Below, piece after piece: positions 6,045 through 12,171 of a stretch of DNA of 14,126 nt. Position numbers and translations under genes: made by a program. The first letter of the stretch is position 1; every line of letters starts with the position of its first letter. The DNA comes from Acidobacteriota bacterium. GTDB taxonomy: Bacteria > Acidobacteriota > Thermoanaerobaculia > Multivoradales > JAHEKO01. Below the pieces are notes generated by a model. That model was not told the origin of the DNA and did no database searches. It was given only the letters and a program-made list of their open reading frames with translations. Location: positions 1-14,126 of the forward strand of contig JAOTUP010000013.1 of the NCBI GenBank assembly GCA_029863825.1, written 5' to 3'.

Positions 6045-6731
6045 GTGATTCAGTTCTTCCGTGTGTTCAAAGAGTACCCGGGTCCACGAATGGCGCTGGA
6101 CGGCGTGACGTTTCGTATTTCGCGCGGTGAGTTCGTATTCCTGACGGGTGCCAGCGGAGCGGGCAAGACGACGCTTCTGCGCCTGATATATCGCGCCGAG
6201 GTACCGACGAACGGGAGAATCATCGTCAACGGGCGCAATGTCGTTTCCCTGCCTGCCGAGAAAGTTCCGTTTCTCAGGCGGACGATGGGCATCGTCTTCC
6301 AGGATTTCGGACTGATTCCGAGTAAGACCGTCTTCGAGAATGTGAGCTACTTGCCGAGAATCCTCGGCGTCTCTTCGCGCGCCCTGCGGCTGATGGCCGA
6401 GGATATTCTCGATAGAGTCGGTCTCGGCGATCGGTTGGACGTGTATCCGTCGGCATTGTCCGGCGGCGAGCAACAAAGAGTGGCGATTGCTCGCGCGGTG
6501 ATTAACAAACCGGAACTCTTGATTGCCGATGAACCGGCCGGCAACCTCGACCCGGAGCTGTCCCTGGAGATCATTCGCCTCTTCGCCGAGATCAATAAGC
6601 AGGGGACGACGGTGCTTCTCGCGACGCACGATCCATCAATCCAAACCCTTGTCGGTGATCGCATCCTGGCGCTTGATCGAGGCGTCTTGGTCCGCAACGA
6701 CATCCTCAGGCCAGGGGCGGTCGAGCAGTGA
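6045..6731 (+). CDS. ftsE: Cell division ATP-binding protein FtsE
   Basis: Cytoplasmic ATPase of the FtsEX complex, an ABC-type mechanotransmitter that drives periplasmic murein hydrolases at the septum. Residues 35-42 form Walker A (GASGAGKT), Q86 the Q-loop (VFQDFGLI), 138-142 the signature (LSGGEQQRVAIARA), about 157-163 Walker B with catalytic Glu163 (ELLIADEPAGNLD), and His195 the switch (LLATHD). Length 228 aa is typical, and the N-terminus IQFFRVFKEYPG is FtsE-like. Start GTG 6045 has a weak AGG about 10 nt upstream (6031-6034). The stop overlaps the ftsX start by 4 bp (GTGA), so the two are translationally coupled and expected in equal amounts. Nearest alternative is a generic LolD/MacB-type ATPase, but the FtsX partner decides it. 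Confidence 0.96.
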   Translation: MIQFFRVFKEYPGPRMALDGVTFRISRGEFVFLTGASGAGKTTLLRLIYRAEVPTNGRIIVNGRNVVSLPAEKVPFLRRTMGIVFQDFGLIPSKTVFENVSYLPRILGVSSRALRLMAEDILDRVGLGDRLDVYPSALSGGEQQRVAIARAVINKPELLIADEPAGNLDPELSLEIIRLFAEINKQGTTVLLATHDPSIQTLVGDRILALDRGVLVRNDILRPGAVEQ

Positions 6732-7630
6732 CAATTCTCCAGGCGCTGCGCTACTTTGCCGGTGAGGCGCAGCGCAATATGAGACGGAGCTGGAAAGTAA
6801 GCCTACTGGCGATTCTGGTCACGGCAGTGAGTCTCTTTCTCAGCGGAGCCCTCTTCCTTCTGGGTGCCAATCTCGGGCGCTCTCTCGGTGCCTGGGAGTC
6901 CCAGGCACGAATCGTCATCTATCTCGAGGCGGGAGCGAGGAGCGAGGCGGTCGATCGAGTCGAAGCCGAGCTCGCGAGACTGGGGGGTATTGGGGGCTGG
7001 ACGGTTGTGTCGCCGGAGGAAGCCGCACGCCGGTTGGAGGGGCGCCTTCCCGAGTTGGGAGAGCTCTTGCAGGGATTCGACGAAGAGCCGCTGCCAACGT
7101 CGATCGAAGTGGATCTGGGGCGGGCGCGAAATCGCGAGGTCGAGGTGACGGAGTGGTTGCAGAACCTCGAGCAACTGCCTCAGGTTGCCGGTGTCGACGA
7201 TGATCGCCAGTGGATCAGGCAAATCGCATTGGCATCCGCTCTGCTGAGGGCGGGAGCTGCCATCATCGGGAGCTTGCTCATAGCTGGTTCGGCGTTCATC
7301 ATCGCCAGTGTGATCAGATTGGCCGCGCTCCTGCATCGCGAAGAGATACGAGTGCTGAGGCTGGTAGGCGCGACTGAGTTCTTTGTCAGAGGTCCCTTCA
7401 TTGTCGAGGGGATCCTCCAGGGCACACTGGGTTCCGCGATAGCCGTCGCCGCTCTGTCGATGCTCTATCTGTTTGTTGAACGAAGCGATCTACCGAGTAT
7501 CGTCCGATCGCTTCTCTTTTCTTCCTTCCTCACGCCGGGCGAGCTCCTATTGCTGGCGGTCTTGGGTATCGGTGCCGGCCTGGTTGGCGGTTTGCTGTCG
7601 GTACGCAAGACCGCGGCCGGTCTGTGGTAG
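6728..7630 (+). CDS. ftsX: Cell division permease FtsX
   Basis: Inner-membrane partner of FtsE. The 300 residues show the FtsX plan: cytoplasmic N-terminus (LRYFAGEAQRNMRRSWKVSL), TM1 at about 22-47 (LLAILVTAVSLFLSGALFLL), and a periplasmic loop of about 120 residues that in the family recruits a murein hydrolase or its activator. Three further TM segments lie at about 175-195 (AAIIGSLLIAGSAFIIASVI), 230-250 and 270-293. A cytoplasmic coupling helix with HREEIRVLRLVGAT, the family's most conserved patch, follows TM2. Start GTG 6728 overlaps the ftsE stop. The gene ends 30 nt before a strong terminator, so the operon here is just ftsEX; no downstream PcsB/EnvC-like M23 peptidase is attached, as often found elsewhere. 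Confidence 0.95.
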   Translation: MTILQALRYFAGEAQRNMRRSWKVSLLAILVTAVSLFLSGALFLLGANLGRSLGAWESQARIVIYLEAGARSEAVDRVEAELARLGGIGGWTVVSPEEAARRLEGRLPELGELLQGFDEEPLPTSIEVDLGRARNREVEVTEWLQNLEQLPQVAGVDDDRQWIRQIALASALLRAGAAIIGSLLIAGSAFIIASVIRLAALLHREEIRVLRLVGATEFFVRGPFIVEGILQGTLGSAIAVAALSMLYLFVERSDLPSIVRSLLFSSFLTPGELLLLAVLGIGAGLVGGLLSVRKTAAGLW

Positions 7631-7660
7631 CCAGGGGCAGTTCCTCGAGTGGCGACACGA

Positions 7661-7687
7661 AAAAGGGCCGTCTGCGACGGCCCTTTT
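7661..7687. terminator. Strong bidirectional intrinsic terminator
   Basis: AAAAGGGCCGTC (7661-7672) and GACGGCCCTTTT (7676-7687) form a perfect 12-bp stem with a 3-nt loop (TGC). The A-run on one side and T-run on the other give a U-tract in both directions. It lies between the ends of the convergent genes ftsX and the TPR gene and should stop both transcripts. Confidence 0.95.
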
Positions 7688-7712
7688 CAGTCGGCGATAT
7701 GTAGCGTCCGCT

Positions 7713-8882
7713 TCAGCTACCGGGCGGCGGCCCCCCGGGGAGCTCTTCGAGCTGCTTGCGAATGGCTTCCTGCTCTTGCTGTAGCCGGCGGATCTCGTCG
7801 GCTTCCGCCTCGACGTCCTTGTTGTATTGGAGGGTGTTCCGGTTTTCCGTGACGCGAGCCGCGCCAGCCGAATCTCCGGCACGGTTATAGGCGAGGATGG
7901 CGTCGTCCAGCTTCTGCTGCTTCTCATAGGAATAGGCGAGCTGCTTCCAGATATCCTTCTGGTCACCGGCACCGGCGGCCTTGTTGAGCGCGTTCTTCAG
8001 GGCGCTCTCAGCCGAGCGAAACTGGCCGTTTCCGATATGGGCTCTGCCAATATCGTAGTCTGGGAGCCAGTCATTCGGGTTCTTGGCCGAGGCTTTTTGC
8101 AGCGTAGCGACGGCGCTGTCGTACTGCTTGGCACCCATCTGGGCTCCGCCGAGAAGGATGAGGTTGTCGAACGAGCCGTTTGCGGCAACGACCCTCTGTG
8201 CTGCAGCAACGGCTTTCTGATAGGCGGCGGCCTTGGTGCTTCCGGTGGTCAGTCGGCCCTGACGAATCAGTGCAACGGCGTACGCTTTCTGCTTGTCAGC
8301 ATCCGCCGGATCGAGTTGGACCGCCTTGGCGAGAGCGCTGACGGCGGTGTTCGTATCGCCCGCATTGTAGGCGGCAGTTCCGTACTGGAACTGCAGATCG
8401 GCGTCGTTTGGATTGGCACGGACGGCCTTGGCAAATTCGGCCAGTGCACGATCGGACTGTCCGCTCTTCGCCAGCGCCGTGGCGCGAAGTCGAGCGAGAT
8501 AGCCTTGTTGCTTGGCGTCGAGGGAAGAAGCGTTCACCTTGCTGAGGAAGGCCGCTGCATCACCGTGGCGACCGGTGGCTATGTAGGCCTCCCCGAGGTA
8601 GATCTGTACGCTCGGATCCTCTGGGCTCAGTTCGTACGCCCTCTTGAGTGAGTCGACGGCCTCCCGACCCTTCTTCATCTTGAGGTACGTGAGCCCGAGC
8701 ATCTTATGGCCACCCGGCCACTCCGGCTGTTCCTTGACGATCGCCTGGAACTCCGCCGCCGCCGCGCTCATGTTTCCGGCCTGGAAAGCGGTGACGCCGG
8801 CTTGCCAGTCTGCCTGAGCCAGAGTCGCCATGAGCGACATCACAACCAGGTAGAGACTCGATTTTAGGGGATAGGCTTTCAT
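7713..8882 (-). CDS. Exported tetratricopeptide-repeat protein, last gene of the TonB locus
   Basis: Periplasmic TPR scaffold of 389 aa. ATG at 8880-8882 has GAGGAG 8 nt upstream and gives a clear signal peptide (MKAYPLKSSLYLVVMSLMAT, cleaved after LAQA). An in-frame extension to 8924 has no comparable RBS. The mature part is a chain of about eight to nine TPR-like helix pairs, for example GGHKMLGLTYLKMKKGREAV, SVQIYLGEAYIATGRHGDAA, ADLQFQYGTAAYNAGDTNTA and WLPDYDIGRAHIGNGQFRSA. It ends in a Glu/Gln-rich coiled coil (EAEADEIRRLQQEQEAIRKQ) and a short Gly/Pro tail. It lies 232 nt after tonB on the same strand. TPR proteins often accompany exbB-exbD-tonB clusters; a partner or docking role is inference. 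The exact job is unknown. Confidence 0.88.
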   Translation of the reverse strand: MKAYPLKSSLYLVVMSLMATLAQADWQAGVTAFQAGNMSAAAAEFQAIVKEQPEWPGGHKMLGLTYLKMKKGREAVDSLKRAYELSPEDPSVQIYLGEAYIATGRHGDAAAFLSKVNASSLDAKQQGYLARLRATALAKSGQSDRALAEFAKAVRANPNDADLQFQYGTAAYNAGDTNTAVSALAKAVQLDPADADKQKAYAVALIRQGRLTTGSTKAAAYQKAVAAAQRVVAANGSFDNLILLGGAQMGAKQYDSAVATLQKASAKNPNDWLPDYDIGRAHIGNGQFRSAESALKNALNKAAGAGDQKDIWKQLAYSYEKQQKLDDAILAYNRAGDSAGAARVTENRNTLQYNKDVEAEADEIRRLQQEQEAIRKQLEELPGGPPPGS

Positions 8883-8929
8883 CGGTTCATCTCCTCGTGG
8901 GCATCCGCAGAATGAAGGCAGCAATCAAC

Positions 8930-8987
8930 GTGCCAGGGGGGCGAACTGCGGAGGACGGGTATGTCGGAAGGAGTCCCCGCCTGGCAC
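8930..8987. repeat. Inverted repeat in the leader of the TPR gene
   Basis: GTGCCAGG (8930-8937) and CCTGGCAC (8980-8987) are perfect complements, and inside them GGG (8939-8941) can pair with CCC (8975-8978) past one mismatch. The loop is about 33 nt. It lies 48 nt upstream of the ATG at 8882, between tonB and the TPR gene. It could be a 5' leader hairpin or a protein-binding palindrome. The rest of the tonB-TPR gap shows no gene and no convincing promoter. Confidence 0.45.
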
Positions 8988-9078
8988 GTGGCACATCGCC
9001 GCAGCATTCGTCTGAGCGTCCTCGCTGTCGGTCGCATCATGGTGACAACAGCCATTCCGTCACGTATGTTGAAAGGAA

Positions 9079-9109
9079 GCCGGCGGGGTCACGGTCGGAT
9101 CCCGCCGGC
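9079..9109 (-). terminator. Probable terminator just after tonB
   Basis: Read on the minus strand, GCCGGCGGG (plus 9101-9109) and CCCGCCGGC (plus 9079-9087) form a 9-bp all-GC stem with a 13-nt loop, 5 nt after the tonB stop codon, followed by TTCCTTTC. The T-rich tail is interrupted, so termination may be partial. That would place the TPR gene at lower expression or under its own promoter. Confidence 0.65.
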
Positions 9110-9114
9110 GATAG

Positions 9115-9837
9115 CTACTGCAGTTGGAAGTTGATGGTCAGATTGTAGATGACCGCCACAGGCTTTCCATTGAGCGTTGCCGGCTCGAAGCGCCATCGCT
9201 TCACTGCATCGACCGCCGATTGATCCAGTCCCATCGGGAGGCCTTTGAGAACCTTGACATTTGTCACATTGCCCTGCTTGTCGATGATCGCTTCGACGAT
9301 GACGACACCCGTAATTCGCGCCTTGCGGGCGATCTCCGTGTACTGAGGAGAGGGCGAATAAACCTTGTCCGGCGGCTTGACGTCGCCACCGACACGGATA
9401 GGCCCTGTCGGCTCACTGGGAGGTGGACCTTCGGGGATTCCGAACACGATATCCGTATCCGGCAGATCGATGTCGGGCTCGATCTCGTCTTCCAGGCGAA
9501 TGGGCTCGGGCTCATCCGGCGTCGGGTCGGGAATCGGCACCTTCTTCGAGCGCGGCTTGGGGATCTCCTGTTGCTGCTTGGGCGGTGGTGGCTTGAACCG
9601 GACCTGCTCGACGACGAAAACTTTTTGCTTCTTCTCTTCGCGCTGTTCGGCAACAAGCTTGGGAAGCTGCACCAGGAAGAAGACGATGTGAAGGACGACG
9701 GCGGCCCCGACAGCCCAGCGCATGCCTTTCTTGTCTTCCTCGTACTCGAGTGCAAAGGTCTGGAAGTCGGCCGCCGCAAGATCATCTGAGAGACCAGTAG
9801 AGGTGACACCGCCGCTGGCACTTCCCTTCTTTTCCAT
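9115..9837 (-). CDS. tonB: TonB family energy transducer
   Basis: Spans the periplasm and passes proton-motive force from ExbB/ExbD to outer-membrane transporters. ATG at 9835-9837 has GGGAGG 5-6 nt upstream; a GTG at 9843 overlaps that RBS and is less likely. Of 240 aa, about 40 are a cytosolic N-terminal extension rich in Ser/Asp/Glu (longer than E. coli TonB). They precede a single TM (WAVGAAVVLHIVFFLVQLPK) that keeps the TonB Ser-His-type His. A Pro/Glu/Lys-rich spacer follows (FKPPPPKQQQEIPKPRSKK, then PDPTPDEPEPIRLEDEIEPD). The last about 80 residues are the TonB C-terminal domain (RKARITGVVIVEAIIDKQGN, AVDAVKRWRFEPATLNGKPV, ending TINFQLQ). It is the fourth gene of the exb operon, 12 nt after the second exbD. 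Confidence 0.95.
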   Translation of the reverse strand: MEKKGSASGGVTSTGLSDDLAAADFQTFALEYEEDKKGMRWAVGAAVVLHIVFFLVQLPKLVAEQREEKKQKVFVVEQVRFKPPPPKQQQEIPKPRSKKVPIPDPTPDEPEPIRLEDEIEPDIDLPDTDIVFGIPEGPPPSEPTGPIRVGGDVKPPDKVYSPSPQYTEIARKARITGVVIVEAIIDKQGNVTNVKVLKGLPMGLDQSAVDAVKRWRFEPATLNGKPVAVIYNLTINFQLQ

Positions 9838-9849
9838 AGACACCTCCCT

Positions 9850-10287
9850 CTAGAACCAGAACATGTCGATCTCGCGCTGTGTCGGGATCGAGATGTTCTT
9901 GACCTCAAAGCCTTTCTTGTCCGAGGCTTGCCGCAGTTCATCGAAGACGTCGACCATGTCACCGTAGGCCGCGTTCTGTTGTGGTCGAATGATGACCGGT
10001 TTGCGCGGATTCCGCTCGAGCTTGGGTTTGAGGTAGTCCAGAATCTCCTCGAGCCGCATCGGCTTCTGGTCTACGATCAGGGCGCCTCCGGCCTGGATCT
10101 CGATGAGGACCGCTTCCTCCTTCTCGATCATCGGCGGCGTGTCTTCTTCCTGCGGAAGCGAGAAGTCGAGCCCGCGAGTTGCAGCAAAGGTCGTAGTGAC
10201 CATGAAGTAAATGATCAGCAGAAACGCGATGTCCGCCATCGAAGCGGTCGGTATCTCGTCGCTGACATTGCTTCTCTTGAGTCGCAT
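9850..10287 (-). CDS. exbD: ExbD/TolR family protein, second copy
   Basis: Inner-membrane proton-channel subunit of the TonB motor, 145 aa. The short cytosolic N-terminus and single TM read EIPTASMADIAFLLIIYFMV, with the family's essential membrane Asp at residue 19. The periplasmic domain ends RQASDKKGFEVKNISIPTQR with an unusual aromatic tail (MFWF). ATG 10287 directly abuts the stop of the first exbD, and the RBS AGGAGGG lies inside the end of that gene, so translation is coupled. The TM region is nearly identical to the first copy (IPTASMADIAFLLII in both), but the periplasmic parts have diverged. This indicates an old duplication with the periplasmic halves specialised. TolR is the alternative name; the neighbouring tonB favours ExbD. 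Confidence 0.95.
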   Translation of the reverse strand: MRLKRSNVSDEIPTASMADIAFLLIIYFMVTTTFAATRGLDFSLPQEEDTPPMIEKEEAVLIEIQAGGALIVDQKPMRLEEILDYLKPKLERNPRKPVIIRPQQNAAYGDMVDVFDELRQASDKKGFEVKNISIPTQREIDMFWF

Positions 10288-10722
10288 CTAGCCCTCCTGG
10301 TTGTCGATGGTCTCCTGGTCGGAGAGCAGATAGACAACCTGCGCCTTGGCTTGTTTGAGCGCATCGATGACGCTGTCGACGTAGCGGTATGGCACTTCCC
10401 GGTCAGCTTTCAGCACGAAGGCCTTGCTCGGGTCGTTCTGAACGACGCCGGCTGCAAACGACAGGACTTCCTCGGGCCCGGGGACGGAGACACTGATCTC
10501 GTCACCCGCGCTGACGCGGATCAGACCATTGCCGGTGATTGAGACGTAGGCTGACTGTTTGGGAATCTCCAGCCGGATCTCGGTACGCGGCAGCGCCACC
10601 TGCGTCTTGTCGACCTCGAAGGAGATCGTGACCATGAAAAAGATGATCAGCAGGAATGCGATATCCGCCATCGAGGCGGTCGGGATCCCGGTGTTTTGGA
10701 CTGATCGGGCTTTCAACCTCAT
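10288..10722 (-). CDS. exbD: ExbD/TolR family protein, first copy
   Basis: 144-aa partner of ExbB. The N-terminus carries the proton-path Asp20 in GIPTASMADIAFLLIIFFMV. The periplasmic part (YVSITGNGLIRVSAGDEISV, then KAFVLKADREVPYRYVDSVI) has the typical ExbD D-R-x-V-x-Y-x-x-V pattern, including KADREVPYRYV. It starts 24 nt after exbB and has a poor RBS, so it probably depends on readthrough from exbB; it abuts the second exbD. Compared with the second copy it better matches canonical ExbD in the C-terminal helix. Two ExbD-type proteins per ExbB could form a heterodimer in the pentameric ExbB channel; this is inference. Confidence 0.95.
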   Translation of the reverse strand: MRLKARSVQNTGIPTASMADIAFLLIIFFMVTISFEVDKTQVALPRTEIRLEIPKQSAYVSITGNGLIRVSAGDEISVSVPGPEEVLSFAAGVVQNDPSKAFVLKADREVPYRYVDSVIDALKQAKAQVVYLLSDQETIDNQEG

Positions 10723-10746
10723 GATTGGTCTCGCTCTGAGAGCGCC

Positions 10747-11424
10747 TCAGGCGCGCGGCGCCCCTCCGGTCGCGGCATCGGGTGCGATGCCGCCACGCTC
10801 CATCTCACCGAACGTCTCGAGAAGCATGTTCGACGACGTTTCAATGTCTCGCACGAACTTGTTGATGCGACTCATGAAGAAGTTGTAGGCCAGCTGCGCC
10901 GGGATGGCGACGAACAGACCGGCGGCCGTCGTGATCAGGGCCTCGGAAATGCCGGAGGCTACGAGGCCGGGATTCGACAGACCGGCTTCGGCGAGAGCGT
11001 CGAAGGACTTGATCATGCCCGCCACTGTGCCGAAGAACCCGAGAAGGGGCGCGACGTTGGCTATGCTCGCGAGCCACACCAGGTTCTTCTCCAGGCGGCC
11101 CATTTCGTAGAGGGCCGCATTCTCGATCGTCTTTTCGACGTCATCCCGCGGCTGGCCGTATTTCAGCAGGCCGGCCTTGAGGATCGATGCGACCGGGCCA
11201 CGGTAGTCCTCGCAGACCTGGATCGCCGACTTGACGGAGCGATTGACGATCAGCTCTTTGCGAGTCTTGGCGAGGAACTCGTTGACGTTGATCTTTGCCC
11301 GTCGCAGAGCCAAGAAGCGCTCGATAATGAAGATTACGGCCAGCAAAGAGAAGACCAGGAGAGGCCACATGACCGGGCCACCGTCATTGAAGATCTCTAC
11401 AAAAGTTCCACCGAATCCAGACAA
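10747..11424 (-). CDS. exbB: ExbB/TolQ/MotA family proton channel
   Basis: Pentamer-forming inner-membrane channel that powers TonB with the proton gradient. It has 225 aa and the three expected TM segments: about 17-38 (VMWPLLVFSLLAVIFIIERF), about 115-140 (ANVAPLLGFFGTVAGMIKSF) and about 160-185 (LITTAAGLFVAIPAQLAYNF). The LLGFFGTVAGMI and TTAAGLFVAIPA motifs are the family's core. The large cytosolic loop contains the RGPVASILKAG segment. Start is TTG 11424: AGGAGG (11431-11436 on the minus strand) lies 6 nt upstream and no ATG is better placed. It heads the operon exbB-exbD-exbD-tonB, transcribed from the promoter near 11600 through a leader of about 150 nt. MotA-type is excluded by the lack of the flagellar C-terminus and by the neighbours. 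Confidence 0.95.
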   Translation of the reverse strand: MSGFGGTFVEIFNDGGPVMWPLLVFSLLAVIFIIERFLALRRAKINVNEFLAKTRKELIVNRSVKSAIQVCEDYRGPVASILKAGLLKYGQPRDDVEKTIENAALYEMGRLEKNLVWLASIANVAPLLGFFGTVAGMIKSFDALAEAGLSNPGLVASGISEALITTAAGLFVAIPAQLAYNFFMSRINKFVRDIETSSNMLLETFGEMERGGIAPDAATGGAPRA

Positions 11425-11451
11425 CGTATTCCTCCTCTTGCATTTACCTTA

Positions 11452-11511
11452 GACCCTTGAGCAGGGTCCGAAGTTCCCTGACCCACGATCGTAGGACGAG
11501 GTCTTACGATC
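11452..11511 (-). promoter_or_regulatory. Structured leader of the exb operon (overlapping hairpins)
   Basis: Two structures lie between the promoter and exbB. First, an imperfect palindrome GATCGTAGGAC (11487-11497) / GTCTTACGATC (11501-11511), 11 bp with one wobble or mismatch and a 3-nt loop. Second, three short blocks GACCC (11452-11456), GGGTC (11464-11468) and GACCC (11480-11484). The central block can pair with either flank but not both, and one flank lies about 15 nt from the ribosome-binding site of exbB. The arrangement could act as an operator or a leader switch. No match to a known riboswitch is recognised. Confidence 0.4.
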
Positions 11512-11580
11512 CGGGGCTCGACACTCAATCGCGCGAGAGCAGCCGAACTCGAGGCGCCGACTCGCTGAAAACAGGCAGCG

Positions 11581-11609
11581 ACCCTAGCACAGCGAGGTTC
11601 TGATGACAA
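11581..11609 (-). promoter_or_regulatory. Probable promoter of the exbB-exbD-exbD-tonB operon
   Basis: On the minus strand TTGTCA (plus 11604-11609) is followed by a 17-nt spacer and TAGGGT (plus 11581-11586). The -35 matches five of six consensus bases and the spacing is optimal. The -10 resembles the TAGGTT before the LysM gene, hinting at a lineage habit. Transcription would start near 11574, leaving about 150 nt of leader before the TTG at 11424. It lies just past the ruvC stop, so readthrough from ruvC is also possible. The 210-nt gap holds no other gene. Confidence 0.6.
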
Positions 11610-11634
11610 GAAATCGCCGGAGACATTGGTATTC

Positions 11635-12141
11635 CTAGAGCTTATTCGGAGGGTCGGTGAGCCTGTCGTAGACGTGCATCTGGGCGCAGCAGACGGCAAC
11701 GGCCAACGCGTCTGTCGCATCGCGGCTGAGGCGCTTGCCTCGCAACGACAGGATGAGGCCGATCATCTTCGCGACCTGCTCCTTGTCGGCGCGGCCCTGA
11801 CCTGCGACGGCGGATTTTACTTCCGCAGGGGAGAATTCGCGAATATCGAGTTGCCGCTTGCCGAGAACCGCCAGCAGGGCGCCGCGCGCCTGAGCAAGAA
11901 CAATAAGCGAGCGAGTGTTGAATCCGTGAAAGGGAGTCTCGAGTGCGGCCCGTTCAGGTTCCCAGCGATCGATGATCTGCTCGAGATCTGCTGTCAGTTT
12001 GGTGATGCGCTGCGGCAGGGTGAGGCGTTGTTGACAGGAAATTCTGCCATAGGCGAGCGGCAGGAGTGCGGAGCCGTGTTTTTCGATGACGCCGTAGCCA
12101 GTGTGGCGACTTCCGGGGTCGAGACCGATAATGCGAACCAT
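11635..12141 (-). CDS. ruvC: Holliday junction resolvase RuvC
   Basis: Homodimeric endonuclease that cuts Holliday junctions with RuvAB during recombination repair; cytosolic. The 168 aa start MVRIIGLDPGSRHTGYGVI, the RuvC opening with the first catalytic Asp8. Glu68 lies in AALETPFHGFNTRS, and Asp141 and Asp144 in LSRDATDALAVAVC. All four catalytic acidic residues are present, as is the AQARGALL helix. The Lys-rich loop near SPAEVKSAVAGQGRADKEQV is normal. ATG 12141 follows the yebC stop by 30 nt, and the pair yebC-ruvC is a common operon. The RBS is weak, so coupling to yebC is likely. ruvA and ruvB, which often follow, are absent here; the exb promoter region comes next. Confidence 0.97.
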   Translation of the reverse strand: MVRIIGLDPGSRHTGYGVIEKHGSALLPLAYGRISCQQRLTLPQRITKLTADLEQIIDRWEPERAALETPFHGFNTRSLIVLAQARGALLAVLGKRQLDIREFSPAEVKSAVAGQGRADKEQVAKMIGLILSLRGKRLSRDATDALAVAVCCAQMHVYDRLTDPPNKL

Positions 12142-12171
12142 CGGCGAGCGCTCGCGGGGCGAGAGAGAAAC

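Noticed and set aside
5544..6629. Long minus-strand frame (361 codons) opposite ftsE
   Set aside because: It lies antisense to ftsE and part of pgeF, both with complete family motifs. The translation has no recognisable domain and is the usual GC-rich antisense shadow.
7827..8651. Plus-strand frame of 274 codons opposite the TPR gene
   Set aside because: Shadow of the TPR repeats, which themselves cause its repetitive look.
9124..10542. Two long plus-strand frames opposite tonB and the exbD genes
   Set aside because: Antisense to well-conserved genes, no motif or RBS; Asp/Arg/Leu-rich composition mirrors the complementary codons.
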